A stretch of DNA of 64,000 bases. It comes from Actinopolyspora xinjiangensis. Its GTDB lineage: Bacteria > Actinomycetota > Actinomycetes > Mycobacteriales > Pseudonocardiaceae. The notes below the pieces were generated by a model. It had not been told where the DNA came from, searched no databases, and worked only from the letters and a program-made list of their open reading frames with translations. Below, one piece after another: positions 1 through 10,373 of the stretch; position 1 is the first letter of the stretch, and the number at the start of each line of letters is the position of its first letter. The stretch is from NCBI RefSeq assembly GCF_900104475.1, contig NZ_FNJR01000002.1, positions 124,001 to 188,000 on the forward strand. Reading direction: 5' to 3'. The translations under genes were made by a program, and so were the position numbers.

Positions 1-373
1 CCGCCGGAGTCGTCCGGCCTCGAATGCGCTCCGCGCGGCCGCGAACACCTCCGGAGCCGAGAGATCACTCCGGACAACGGGAGATCCGGTTCCGGTTTCG
101 GACCACCACGTTGTCCACATCGACGCACTCGAGCACTTTGGCGGTGGGAGACACGCGTGGCCAGCGGCCCGTCCCGTTGTTCCACGTAGCGGTGAGCTGT
201 CGCCATATCTCCTGCGAAGACCGGCCGAACCGGAAGTGAGCCGCCGGTGGGGCTGCGGTGGGCGTTTCCGTCGGATGGCGGACTCCGCCGCCTCGAAGTC
301 GCCTCCGTGCTTCGGAAAGCGTGGGCCGGGGCGTGGTCAAGGCGTGACCGCCCCCGGCCGCACCGTCACCGCG
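1..373. other. No gene recognised at window start
   Basis: Short open frames here overlap one another and have no plausible start site, domain or signal peptide. I see no RNA gene. The stretch lies downstream of the minus-strand secreted protein that ends at 374. Confidence 0.5.
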
Positions 374-703
374 TCAGCACTGGCCGAGTTTCCGCCAGTC
401 GTCGACGTAGAGCTTGTCGGCGCTCGCGTATCCCACCGAAGTGTGGGCTGTCCGTATCTTTATCCACATGTCCACGCTCAGCTCGTGATAACAGAAAGCA
501 GTGATCGGTTCGTGTCTGACGCAGAGTCCGATCGGAGGAGATCTCCGGGTGGGGCGTTCCCAGATCAGCGTGTCCTCGAGACAGTAGCCGGTGGTGCTCT
601 CAGCCGGAGTCGTCGTGTTCTCCACGGGCTGTGCGGCGGCGGCCGCCGGGAAGAGGGTGGCCGAGGCCGTCAGCATCGCGAACAGCATCGCGGTCTTTCG
701 CAT
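374..703 (-). CDS. Small secreted SH3-like protein
   Basis: A 109-residue exported protein of unknown role. Residues 1-23 form a signal peptide: MRK, a hydrophobic run, and an AAAAAQ-type cleavage region. The mature part has four cysteines, enough for two disulfides. Its C-terminal half (WIKIRTAHTSVGYASADKLY) looks like a bacterial SH3 fold, often seen in extracellular actinobacterial proteins that touch the cell wall. The ATG at 703 was chosen over longer upstream frames because GGAAAGG lies 8-10 bases before it and the signal peptide starts exactly there. It has no operon partner in the window; the next minus-strand gene is over 800 bp upstream. The SH3 assignment is by pattern only. Confidence 0.75.
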   Translation of the reverse strand: MRKTAMLFAMLTASATLFPAAAAAQPVENTTTPAESTTGYCLEDTLIWERPTRRSPPIGLCVRHEPITAFCYHELSVDMWIKIRTAHTSVGYASADKLYVDDWRKLGQC

Positions 704-1537
704 TCGTCGTGTTCCTTTCCGTGTTGTATGTTCCTCTTTGGTTTCACCCGGAGGAACCAGGGTCACCGGGTGCGTCTTTTTTCTGAGACGAGTGCCGAGT
801 CGTCGTGAACTCTGCTTCGTCCCGCCCCGGAGCGCCGTGTTCCCCGTAGATCCGGCGGAAGAATTGTAGGCGCGGAGTGGTGTCTCCGTGTCGGGATGTG
901 ATGTCGGCACGATTCCGAATTCGAGCGGTGGTGTCGTTGGGATGGGACGAATTATTTTTCATGTTTTCGGTGGCTCGGGGCTGGTTCTGTTCGATATTGT
1001 TGCGGTGTTGCTCAGGGGAGCAGTGTTCCGTGGATTCCGGCAAGGGGTTTTTCTCGCTGCCACTCGGGCAGGTGAGGCGAGTCGCCCGCGCGGACTTGTG
1101 AGATTCTTTTTGTCGGAGGGGAATCCGGATGGTCCGGGATTCGTTCGCCTGTTGGTTGTTTTGTTTCATCCGGCAGGGCAAGGACTCTGCCCTGATTGGT
1201 GGAACACGTTGTTACGTGAAGTGGCCCGGTTTCCCGCTGGGACGAATTTCTCGACCCGATCGAGTTCCGACGGTCGCGTGATGACCGTTCGGGAGCGCTG
1301 GAACCGAGCGGTTCGAGGTCAGAGACGAAGGGCCCCGGACGGGAGTCGACTCTCGCGGCTGTCGCTGGTATCGGATTTCCCGAGGCAGGGGTGCGCTCGG
1401 CCGTGCCGTTTCCGGGACCGGATGTGCCGGACAGGGGCGGGCGGGACGCGGTTCCCGTGGCGGGCGCCCCGCCCGCCGTGCTCAGCGGTGCGGGCTCTTC
1501 GACGCCGGCCGCTGGTCAAGCGGTCGCGGCAGCGGGC
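704..1537. other. Intergenic, no gene recognised
   Basis: About 830 bp between two minus-strand genes. Base composition is less GC-rich than the coding DNA around 900-1200. Two hairpins are visible: arms 1174-1180/1188-1194, and 1459-1466/1470-1477 with a 3-base loop. The second lies about 60 bp past the PhoD stop and could help end that transcript. None of the open frames resembles a protein family I know. Confidence 0.45.
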
Positions 1538-3130
1538 TCACCTACGCCGGTGCAACTTCGGCTCCCCGTCGTTGACCACGAAGGTGGCCTCGGTCCGCGC
1601 GGGGGCGCCCCGTTCGGTGACGTAGTCCAGCGTGCGGTAGTCGACGCGCAACTCGTCCGCGCTGAACCTGGTGCGGACGTAGCCGCGCCGGTCCTTGTAG
1701 AACTTCACGTGCGGGTTGTCGTCCAGCACGCCCTGCTGGGTGTCCTCGCTGCCGTCACCGCCGCTGGTGATCGACGTGGTGACGAACTCGGTCCCGGCGG
1801 GAGGCGAGTCCGGGTGGTCGTGCGAGTCCCGGATCTCGGCGGCCCAGTGCCGGTGCACGTCTCCGGTGAACACCACCCCGTTGCGCACGTTGCTGTCGGC
1901 CATTCCGTGCGCGATCCGGTCGCGGTTGGCGACGTAGCCGTCCCACGCGTCCATGTTGTATCCCTCGCCGGGCCCGGAATCGAGGTCCAGCTTGGAGAAG
2001 AACACCTGCTGCCCCAGCACGTCCCAGCGCGCCCTGGTGCTGCGGAAACCGTCGAGGATCCAGCGCTCCTGCCGCTCACCGGTGATGGTCCGGTTGGGGT
2101 CGAAGCGATCCGAGCATGCCACGCCGTATCCGTCGCCGCAGGCCTGGTCGTCGCGGTACTGCCGGGTGTCGAGCATGTGGAAGTTGGCGAGCCCGCCCCA
2201 CCGGATACGGCGGTAGAGCCGCATGTCGATCCCCCGCGGCCGGGAGCTCCGCCGCAGCGGCATGTTCTCGTAGTAGGCCTGGAACGCCGCCGCGCGCCGG
2301 TCGAGGAAGTCCGGGTCGGGCTGCTCCGGCACCTCGTCGGCCCAGTTGTTCTCGGTCTCGTGGTCGTCCCAGACCACCAGCCAGGGCGCCACCGAGTGGG
2401 CCAGTTGCAGGTCCTCGTCGGTCTTGTACTGCGCGTGCCGCTGCCGGTAGTTGGCCAGCGTCCTGGTCTCCGGGCCGAGCACTTTTCGCACGTCGCCGTC
2501 CGAGGCCGGGTATTCGTACTGGTAGTCGCCCAGGTGCAGGATCAGTCCAGGTTCGTCCTCGGCCATCCTGCGGTAGGCGGTGAAGTAGCCGTCACCGAAG
2601 TGTGAGCAGGAGGCGAAACACAGCGTCAGGTCGCCGAGGTGCCCGGGAGGCGGCGCGGTGCGGGTGCGCCCGGTCGGCGAGACGTCGTTGCCCACCCGGA
2701 AGCGGTAGAAGTACTCGGCACCGGGGCGCAGCCCGTCCACCTCCACGTGGACGCTGTGCGCCTCTTCCGGACTGGCCCACGCCCAGCCGCGCTGTACCGG
2801 TCGGGCGAACCGCTCGTCCTCGGATACCTCCCACTGAACGGGGTAGGGACGGTTCGGCATGCCGCCCATGCCGTCCGAGGCGGTCGGCTCCGGTGCCAGC
2901 CGGGTCCACAGCACGACGCCGGTCGGCAGTGGATCACCGGAGGCCACTCCGAGGGTGAACGGTTCCCGCAGCCTGCCGATACCGGCTCCGGGCAGGCCGC
3001 GACCGTCGGCGTAGGCGGCTCCGGCGACCGTGCCCGCCAGTGCGGCACCACCGACCGCGGCCGCCCCGCCCAGCAGTACCGAACGGCGGCCGACCGAGTT
3101 GTTCGGGCCGGACGTAGTGGAGTCGGACAT
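1538..3130 (-). CDS. phoD: Alkaline phosphatase D family phosphodiesterase (copy 1)
   Basis: A 530-residue secreted metallophosphoesterase expected to hydrolyse phosphodiesters or phosphomonoesters outside the membrane, such as teichoic acid or other organic phosphate. Residues 13-45 are a Tat signal with Arg15-Arg16 followed by a hydrophobic stretch and A-rich cleavage region. The N-terminal Ig-like PhoD_N domain (about 50-155) is followed by the PhoD catalytic domain. Metal-ligand motifs visible in it are LHLGDYQYEY, VVWDDHETENNW and TGDVHRHW. The ATG at 3130 follows GGAGGAGCGGG and begins just before the Tat motif. A second family member lies upstream on the same strand, separated by 826 bp, so the two are probably transcribed separately. 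Length fits Streptomyces and Bacillus PhoD. No Pho box was identified. Confidence 0.92.
   Translation of the reverse strand: MSDSTTSGPNNSVGRRSVLLGGAAAVGGAALAGTVAGAAYADGRGLPGAGIGRLREPFTLGVASGDPLPTGVVLWTRLAPEPTASDGMGGMPNRPYPVQWEVSEDERFARPVQRGWAWASPEEAHSVHVEVDGLRPGAEYFYRFRVGNDVSPTGRTRTAPPPGHLGDLTLCFASCSHFGDGYFTAYRRMAEDEPGLILHLGDYQYEYPASDGDVRKVLGPETRTLANYRQRHAQYKTDEDLQLAHSVAPWLVVWDDHETENNWADEVPEQPDPDFLDRRAAAFQAYYENMPLRRSSRPRGIDMRLYRRIRWGGLANFHMLDTRQYRDDQACGDGYGVACSDRFDPNRTITGERQERWILDGFRSTRARWDVLGQQVFFSKLDLDSGPGEGYNMDAWDGYVANRDRIAHGMADSNVRNGVVFTGDVHRHWAAEIRDSHDHPDSPPAGTEFVTTSITSGGDGSEDTQQGVLDDNPHVKFYKDRRGYVRTRFSADELRVDYRTLDYVTERGAPARTEATFVVNDGEPKLHRRR
2134..2227. repeat. 94-bp segment identical to 4553-4646 (PhoD copy 1)
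   Basis: This stretch is base-for-base identical to 4553-4646 in the second phoD gene. It encodes the conserved segment around RLYRRIRWGGLANFHMLDTR. Flanking sequence of the two genes differs at many positions, including synonymous ones, so the identity ends abruptly on both sides. Confidence 0.9.
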
Positions 3131-3956
3131 CCCGCTCCTCCAGACGGTTGTTCGAGGACTATCCGGGAGACCACCTTCACCCGTGCTCGTTGTTCGAACC
3201 ACCCGTGTGCGGTTGGGATCGGGTGAACTCTCGGCTACAAGATCCCTACTTTTCGGTTTTTTCGCACCTCATCGAGGTTTTCGTCGAGTGGTGGTGCTAT
3301 GTCCTGTCATCGGCTGGATCGAGAATCGCGGGCGGTCGGGAGCGGCTCCCGCCGCCCGGGACGGCGGGAACCGGGCGGGCAGACCCGGCCCCGGAGTCCG
3401 CTGTGGAGCGTGGAAATCTTTCGAGGAAGCTTTTTCGGGGAACTCTTCGCCCGAGTTCTTCGGGGGAATCGAATCGTCGGCGTGTGCGTCCCGTGCGTGG
3501 GACCGCCGAGAGATCGCTTCAGGCTCGTCGGTTCGTGGGGCGTCGTGGCGGGCCGAGTGGGCCGGGGGGCCGGGACGGGCGGGGGCGACGTTTCCAGGGC
3601 TGGTTCGTCGGCCTGCTCGGTGCTGGCATACCCGGCAACCTAGAGCACACAGTCGATCACGGTGTACGCACCCACCCCTTCGATGGCCTCTCTCTCATGT
3701 CGATCTGGTTGACCACGATCCACTTCGTACCGCGCAACCGCCGGGCGGGTGATGGGATGCCTACGATGTGTACAGACGATCGAGCGGCGTCCGGGTGACA
3801 CACCCGGTGGTGCTTCGGTCGCTTGCTCGAACGGGCGATTTCCACGGAGTGGACGTTCGTCCGACTCGCTCCCGGCCGGTTCGTTCCCACCGGTTCCGGT
3901 GTGGTTCCCCGGAGCGAGCGCGGGGACCGGGTTCCGAACGAGCGATCGAGTCCGGT
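3131..3956. other. Intergenic between phoD copies, no gene recognised
   Basis: About 830 bp upstream of phoD copy 1 and downstream of copy 2. It contains AT-richer patches near 3230-3300 that could hold the copy 1 promoter. I could not identify a convincing -35/-10 pair, Pho box, RNA gene or protein-coding frame. Confidence 0.45.
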
Positions 3957-5534
3957 TCAGCTCGGCGCGACCTCCCGCAGTCCAGCCACTCCGTCGTCGA
4001 CCTCGAAGGACGCCTTGGTCGACGCCTCGGCGCCACGTCGCGAGACGTAGGGCAGCACGCGGAAGTCCGCCCGCAGTCGCTCGGCGTCGATCCTGGTGCG
4101 CAGGTAACCGCGCATCCCGCTGTGGAACCGGATGTGCGGGTTGTCGGGGTCACCGGTGAACTCCCCCTCCTCGGCGTCACCTCCCGAGGTGACGGAGGTG
4201 GTGACGAGTTCCGTGCCGACCACCGGGGAGTCCGGATCGGCGTAGTCGCGCTTGAGGTCGGCCGCGTAGTGCTCGTGGATGTCGCCGGTCAGCACCACCG
4301 GGTTGCGTACCCCCGCGTTCAGCCAGCCGTCGGTGATTCGGCGACGCGAGGTGGTGTAGCCGTCCCAGGTGTCCATGTTGGTCATGGTCAGCGGTCCGTC
4401 CAGTGTGTCGTGGTGGGCGAACATCACCTGCTGGCCCAGGAAGTCCCATCTGGCATGGGAGCCGCGCAGCCCGTCGAGCAGCCACTTCTCCTGCCGTTCG
4501 CCGGTGATGGAGCGTTCCGGGGCGGACTCCGCGCCGCAGGGGCCCACCAGCCCGCCGCAGGCCTGGTCGTCGCGGTACTGCCGGGTGTCGAGCATGTGGA
4601 AGTTGGCGAGCCCGCCCCACCGGATACGGCGGTAGAGCCGCATGTCCCCACCGCGGGGCCGGTTGCCGGCGCGCAACGGCATGTTCTCGTAGTACGCCCG
4701 GAACGAGTCGGCGCGGCGCCGGTCGAACTCCGGCTGGGGCAGTTCCGGGTGCTGCCCGGCCCAGTTGTTGTCGAGCTCGTGGTCGTCCCAGATCACCACC
4801 CACGGCGCGGTTCGGTGGGCCAGTCGCAGGTCGGGGTCGGTCTTGTACTCGGCATAGCGCCTGCGGTACTCGGCGAGGGTGCGCGCCTGCCAGCCGGTGA
4901 CCGAGCGTGCGATTCCGGACAGCAGCGGGTACTGCAGGTGCCCCAGTTCGTAGATGTAGTCACCGAGGTGCAGCACCAGGTCGGGCTCCTCCTCGGCGAT
5001 CCGCCGGTAGGCGGTGTAGAAGCCGTGCTCCCACGCGGCGCAGGAGGCGGTGCACACGGTCAACGGCTGGCGTACCGTCCCCGCGGCCGGTGCGGTGCGG
5101 GTGCGGCCGGTGGGAGTCAGGTGCCCGCAGCCGCGGAACCGGTAGAAGTACTCGCGCCCCGGGCGCAGGCCGGCGAGCTCGACGTGTACCGAGTGGCCCC
5201 ACTCCGGCAGGGCACGCGCGGTCCCGCGTCGCACGATGCGGTGAAATCGTTCGTCCTCGGCGACTTCCCATTCCACGTCGATCGCCCGGTCCGGCATTCC
5301 GCCCCGGCCGTCCTCGGCGAGGGGTTCGTGGGCGAGGCGCGTCCACAGCACGAAGCCCTCCGAGTCGGGATCCCCGGAGGCGATGCCGAGGGTGAAGGGG
5401 TCGCCGCGCCCCACGGAACGGTGAGTGCGGGCGGTGGCCGCGCCGCTGCCGAGCCCCAGCGCAGTGGCGGTGGTGGCCGATGCGAGCAGTAGTTTCCGGC
5501 GATTCCAGTTGTCCGATCCGCCTGGCTGGTTCAT
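3957..5534 (-). CDS. phoD: Alkaline phosphatase D family phosphodiesterase (copy 2)
   Basis: A 525-residue paralogue of the neighbouring PhoD with the same layout: Tat signal (Arg12-Arg13, then KLLLAS and an A/G-rich region), PhoD_N domain, and catalytic PhoD domain. Metal-site motifs are LHLGDYIYEL, VIWDDHELDNNW and TGDIHEHY. The ATG at 5534 follows GGAGGGAACCG and starts directly before the Tat motif; upstream in-frame codons would place about 76 residues before the signal and were rejected. The two proteins are clearly homologous throughout but diverged, except for one shared block of identical DNA. Tandem copies suggest an older duplication, perhaps with different substrates or phosphate responses; that is inference. 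Confidence 0.92.
   Translation of the reverse strand: MNQPGGSDNWNRRKLLLASATTATALGLGSGAATARTHRSVGRGDPFTLGIASGDPDSEGFVLWTRLAHEPLAEDGRGGMPDRAIDVEWEVAEDERFHRIVRRGTARALPEWGHSVHVELAGLRPGREYFYRFRGCGHLTPTGRTRTAPAAGTVRQPLTVCTASCAAWEHGFYTAYRRIAEEEPDLVLHLGDYIYELGHLQYPLLSGIARSVTGWQARTLAEYRRRYAEYKTDPDLRLAHRTAPWVVIWDDHELDNNWAGQHPELPQPEFDRRRADSFRAYYENMPLRAGNRPRGGDMRLYRRIRWGGLANFHMLDTRQYRDDQACGGLVGPCGAESAPERSITGERQEKWLLDGLRGSHARWDFLGQQVMFAHHDTLDGPLTMTNMDTWDGYTTSRRRITDGWLNAGVRNPVVLTGDIHEHYAADLKRDYADPDSPVVGTELVTTSVTSGGDAEEGEFTGDPDNPHIRFHSGMRGYLRTRIDAERLRADFRVLPYVSRRGAEASTKASFEVDDGVAGLREVAPS
4553..4646. repeat. 94-bp segment identical to 2134-2227 (PhoD copy 2)
   Basis: Second copy of the identical block described at 2134-2227, in the same orientation and reading frame within phoD copy 2. 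The offset between copies is 2419 bp. Confidence 0.9.
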
Positions 5535-5708
5535 CCGGTTCCCTCCGTCGAACGGTTCGGCTGGAGAGCGTGCCGCACAAAAGTGAGTTTTATTCGTATA
5601 TCGCGCCAGCACAGCCTGAACGGAGTGTGAGCCGATGTCGACCGGCATCCGGGTGAGAGAGTTGCTCCGGGCCTGGGGAACGGGTTTTCGGCAGGGTCGT
5701 GTTGAAGG

Positions 5709-5735
5709 TTGGCACTCGCCCCGGTAGAGTGCTAG
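5709..5735 (+). promoter_or_regulatory. CIRCE element (HrcA operator) upstream of groES
   Basis: The inverted repeat TTGGCACTC - 9 bases - GAGTGCTAG matches the CIRCE consensus TTAGCACTC-N9-GAGTGCTAA with two differences outside the core. It lies 104 bp upstream of groES and is the binding site for the heat-shock repressor HrcA in most Gram-positive bacteria. It predicts heat-inducible transcription of groES-groEL. Confidence 0.93.
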
Positions 5736-5839
5736 ACGAACGGCGCCGGAGCGCCCCGGCACCCGCGACGGCGGGGAGCCACGGAGCCGTCAGGAATCCA
5801 GCCAACGCTTCGAAGACCCCAGAAGGTGGAGGTCACACC

Positions 5840-6130
5840 GTGGCGAGCATCAAGCCGCTTGAGGACAAGATCGTTGTCCAGGCAAGTGAGGCCGAGACGA
5901 CGACGGCGTCCGGCATCGTGATCCCGGACACGGCCAAGGAAAAGCCGCAGGAGGGCAAGGTCCTGGCTGTCGGCCCCGGTCGTGTGGACGACAAGGGCAA
6001 CCGCATCCCCCTCGACGTCAACGAAGGTGACGTCGTCATCTACTCCAAGTACGGCGGGACCGAGGTCAAGTACAACGGCGAGGAGTACCTGGTGCTCTCC
6101 GCCCGCGACGTGCTGGCCGTCGTCAACTGA
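5840..6130 (+). CDS. groES: Co-chaperonin GroES
   Basis: A 96-residue cytoplasmic co-chaperonin that caps the GroEL barrel. The whole length matches GroES: N-terminal [13 protein letters not shown], the mobile loop around [19 protein letters not shown] with the IVIPD GroEL contact, and C-terminal [18 protein letters not shown]. Start is the GTG at 5840 after AGAAGGTGGAGG; the longer upstream frame runs through the CIRCE element and was rejected. groEL follows 239 bp later in the same direction, probably in one heat-inducible unit controlled by HrcA at the CIRCE site. Confidence 0.97.
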   Translation: MASIKPLEDKIVVQASEAETTTASGIVIPDTAKEKPQEGKVLAVGPGRVDDKGNRIPLDVNEGDVVIYSKYGGTEVKYNGEEYLVLSARDVLAVVN

Positions 6131-6366
6131 CGAGTGGTTCGTCAGACCGGCGAGTGATTCTCGCCGACCGACGGAGGACGTGAACGTCCTCGTGGGCAGT
6201 TGCCGCCCCGGCGGTCTGCGGACGCGGACTTCCGGGGCGGTTCGCCTGCGAGCGCTGTCTCGCCGGACGCAGGCAGGCGGCCGAGGGAACGGCCGCGCGC
6301 TCTCGCACGACTGCGCGCCCGTTCGGCGAACGAGACATCCCGGCACGCACGCTGAAGGGCTGTTGA

Positions 6367-7977
<1,611 letters not shown>

Positions 7978-8029
7978 CGTTCACCGACCCGGACCCGCGG
8001 ACCCGGTCCGACGGGGGCACCGGCACAGG

Positions 8030-8064
8030 AATCGGGGCGGCACCGGACGGTGCCGCCCCGATTT
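8030..8064 (+). terminator. Intrinsic terminator after groEL
   Basis: A perfect 15-bp stem (8030-8044 pairing with 8049-8063) closes a GGAC loop about 50 bp after the groEL stop. The stem is very GC-rich and is followed by TTTGTG. Confidence 0.85.
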
Positions 8065-8572
8065 GTGTCGCGGTCCCGTGAACCGTCGACGTGCTCCCCC
8101 CGTTGACTCCGACACGTCGGCGGGATTCCCGCTCACCGCGACACGGCCTGGCGGGCATCGGGCGTGCCGATGCCGGTTCGGCCCCCGGCCTCCGCTCGTG
8201 GGAACCGCTGTTCGCCCCGAGGGGCTTCGGTCCGATGGGAGGTCGAGCGGTGAGTTCGCCTCACGGTGGGTACGGCCGACCTCGGCGGACTCCCGGACCT
8301 CGGGTGTCGGGCACCCCGGTCCTCGGAGCCGATGGTCCGGCCCTGCTCGTGGCATCCCCTGGGACCGCTCCCGCTCGTGGGAACGGGGGCGTTCGAATCC
8401 CCGCGTGACCTCCTCCCGGGGTTCCCCGCCGGTCGTACCGCATCCGAGCGGTGCCGCCGTGTCCTCGTGACCGGCGGGCGGACGCTCCCGTGTCGGTGTC
8501 CTCCGCTCGGCGAGTGCGTCGGACCCGCCGCCGTGGAAGGTCGGTCGTGAGCGCGTCCGTCGGAGCGTCCGG
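8065..8572. other. Intergenic, no gene recognised
   Basis: About 500 bp between the groEL terminator and the convergent whiB3 gene. A short repeated motif (CCGCTCGTGGGAAC near 8185 and 8370) is the only structure I noticed. A TTCGAATCC string near 8391 recalls a tRNA T-loop but has no pairing stem. Confidence 0.5.
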
Positions 8573-8875
8573 TCACACCGGCAGCGCTGCGTCCGTCTTG
8601 CGACTGTTCTTGATCATTACCTCGCGTTCCGACTCCGAGAGTCCGCCCCAGATGCCGTAGGGCTCCTGCACGGTGAGTGCGTGCCTGCGGCACTGCTCCA
8701 GGACCGGACAGCGATGGCACACTTCCTTCGCCTTGGCCTCGCGCCTGGCTCTGGCGGGTCCTCGCTCCCCGTCCGGGTGAAAGAAGTAAGCGCTGTCCAT
8801 TCCCCGGCACAGACCCTGTATCTGCCAGTCCCAGATATCGGCGTTCGGCCCGGGAAGACGTCGTGTGTCCGCCAT
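8573..8875 (-). CDS. whiB3: WhiB3/WhiD-type iron-sulfur transcriptional regulator
   Basis: A 100-residue WhiB-like protein that binds a redox- and NO-sensitive [4Fe-4S] cluster and acts on transcription with the principal sigma factor. Cluster ligands are Cys23, Cys53, Cys56 and Cys62, the spacing of M. tuberculosis WhiB3, and the GIWGG turn lies at 74-78. The N-terminus RLPGPNADIWDWQ is diagnostic of the WhiB3/WhiD subgroup, required for sporulation septation and spore maturation in Streptomyces and for redox homeostasis in mycobacteria. Position next to groEL1 and the bldM/sigD block supports orthology. The ATG at 8875 follows GGAGGT; a GTG 12 bases upstream is an alternative start. It is divergent from the MerR-type gene. 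Confidence 0.94.
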   Translation of the reverse strand: MADTRRLPGPNADIWDWQIQGLCRGMDSAYFFHPDGERGPARARREAKAKEVCHRCPVLEQCRRHALTVQEPYGIWGGLSESEREVMIKNSRKTDAALPV

Positions 8876-8945
8876 TGCGACGACCACCTCCAATTCGGTG
8901 GGTCCCCTCCCTGCCACGGTGTGTTACCGCGACCTCGCACGGATC

Positions 8946-8974
8946 ACAGTAAAACCGAGTCAAAGCTTGTTCAA
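8946..8974 (-). promoter_or_regulatory. Candidate promoter of whiB3
   Basis: Reading leftward on the minus strand, TTGAAC (8974-8969) and TACTGT (8951-8946) are separated by 17 bases. This is a good match to a principal-sigma promoter and would give a 5' leader of roughly 60 bases before the whiB3 start. Confidence 0.55.
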
Positions 8975-9018
8975 CCCTTTTGGCTGGTAAAGGTGGTTCA
9001 CGTTGGAGTGACATTGCG

Positions 9019-10305
9019 ATGACCATGCCGGGTTGCCTCGACGCGTGCGCTACCACGAACATGTCCGTTGATGATGTGGTCGAGGTGACGAGGTGGTCGG
9101 CTGTGGACGCCGAATCGTCCGCGTGCGGAGCTGTGTCCGCCACCGCGAACGACTCCGGAGACGGCGGGTGCGAGCCCGACGAGCGGGTGACGGCCGAGAG
9201 CCCCGTCGCCCCGAAGCTGTCGGTCGCGGCCGTCGCGCGCAGGTTGGGGGTCGCTCCCGCTACGTTGCGTACCTGGGACCGTCGGTACGGGCTCGGGCCC
9301 ACCGAGCATTCCTCCGGGCGGCACCGCCGCTACGGTCCGGAGGACGTCGCCCGGTTGGAGCTGATGCAGCACGCCCTGCTGCGCGGGGCCTCTCCCGCGG
9401 AGGCGGCTCGCTACGCGCACGCGACCGCCGTGCGACACGGCGGGGCGACGGCCGCGATGAGAGCGGGCCGGTCGGAGGAGAATCCTTCCGCCGAAGTCTC
9501 TCCGTGCGAGCCGTCCGGAGGCGATTCGGGCCAGAGCTCGGCCGCGCGCTCCGTGGTCGACGTGGGCGAGGACGGTGCGGTGCTGCTGAGCGGCGTGCTC
9601 GGTGAGGACGACGCCGCCCCCGCCGAACGGGTCGACACGGCCAACACCGGTGGCCGTGGGCTGCGGCTCGGTGGGGCGAATCCACTCGCTCGGGGGCTCG
9701 GTCGTGCCGTGCTGGCGCTGGACACGTTCTCCACGCAGCGCATCCTGCGCAGGAGCGTCGAGCGGGACGGGGTGCGGGTGACGCGCAGCGACGTGCTCCG
9801 TCCCGTGTTCCGGGCGCTGTCCGAGCTGCGGGAGCGCACCGGGGGCGGTTCCGAGCTGCCCCGGTTGCTGGAGGACTCCGCTGCCACGGCGCTGCGTTCG
9901 GTGATGGCCGATGCCCCCAGGCCGAGTACCCCGCGCCCGGTGCTGCTCGCCTCCGCCACGGGTGAGCAGCAGTCCACGGATCTGCTGGCGCTCGCCGCCG
10001 CGCTGGCACACGACGGTGTCGGTCATCGGCTGTTCGCCCCCGCGCTGCCCCGGGAAGGGCTCGAGGCGGCCATCAGGCGTACCGCCCCCCTGGCGGTGCT
10101 CGTGTGGTCCGAGCACTCGGCCTTCGCCGACCCGAGGCTGGTCACCGAACTTCCCCGGCCGCGCCAGCGGGTACGGGTGTTCGCGGCGGGTGGTGGCTGG
10201 TCACCCGAGGCGTTGCCCGAGCAGGTGGAGCACCTCGATTCCTGGGAGGGGGCACTGGATCGGATCGAGGAGTTGGTGCGGGACACCGCGGAAAGTCAAT
10301 GGTGA
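9019..10305 (+). CDS. MerR-family regulator with B12-binding-like C-terminal domain
   Basis: A 428-residue transcription regulator. A MerR winged-helix DNA-binding domain occupies about residues 63-115 (LSVAAVARRLGVAPATLRTW, then GRHRRYGPEDVARL). A long variable middle region follows, and the C-terminal 130 residues look like the alpha/beta fold of cobalamin-binding regulators of the CarH/LitR type. The usual DxHxxG cobalamin ligand is not visible, so B12 or light sensing is doubtful. The ATG at 9019 follows GGAGTG by 8 bases; an upstream TTG at 8980 and an ATG at 9061 are less likely starts. It is divergent from whiB3 and upstream of bldM in the same direction, so it may belong to the developmental regulatory block. 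Confidence 0.78.
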   Translation: MTMPGCLDACATTNMSVDDVVEVTRWSAVDAESSACGAVSATANDSGDGGCEPDERVTAESPVAPKLSVAAVARRLGVAPATLRTWDRRYGLGPTEHSSGRHRRYGPEDVARLELMQHALLRGASPAEAARYAHATAVRHGGATAAMRAGRSEENPSAEVSPCEPSGGDSGQSSAARSVVDVGEDGAVLLSGVLGEDDAAPAERVDTANTGGRGLRLGGANPLARGLGRAVLALDTFSTQRILRRSVERDGVRVTRSDVLRPVFRALSELRERTGGGSELPRLLEDSAATALRSVMADAPRPSTPRPVLLASATGEQQSTDLLALAAALAHDGVGHRLFAPALPREGLEAAIRRTAPLAVLVWSEHSAFADPRLVTELPRPRQRVRVFAAGGGWSPEALPEQVEHLDSWEGALDRIEELVRDTAESQW

Positions 10306-10316
10306 TATAGATCACA
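10301..10316. promoter_or_regulatory. CRP-like palindrome upstream of bldM
   Basis: GGTGATATAGATCACA matches nine of ten fixed positions of the actinobacterial CRP consensus TGTGA-N6-TCACA. It overlaps the stop codon of the MerR gene and lies about 280 bp before bldM. Confidence 0.45.
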
Positions 10317-10373
10317 AACAGATCGTTCGCAGGTGTCTCGCGAGGGGTGATTGTCCGAAAAGGACTTTCTGTG

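Noticed and set aside
8385-8405. TTCGAATCC string resembling a tRNA T-loop
   Set aside because: The flanking bases do not form a proper 5-bp T-stem, and no anticodon or acceptor stem can be drawn around it.
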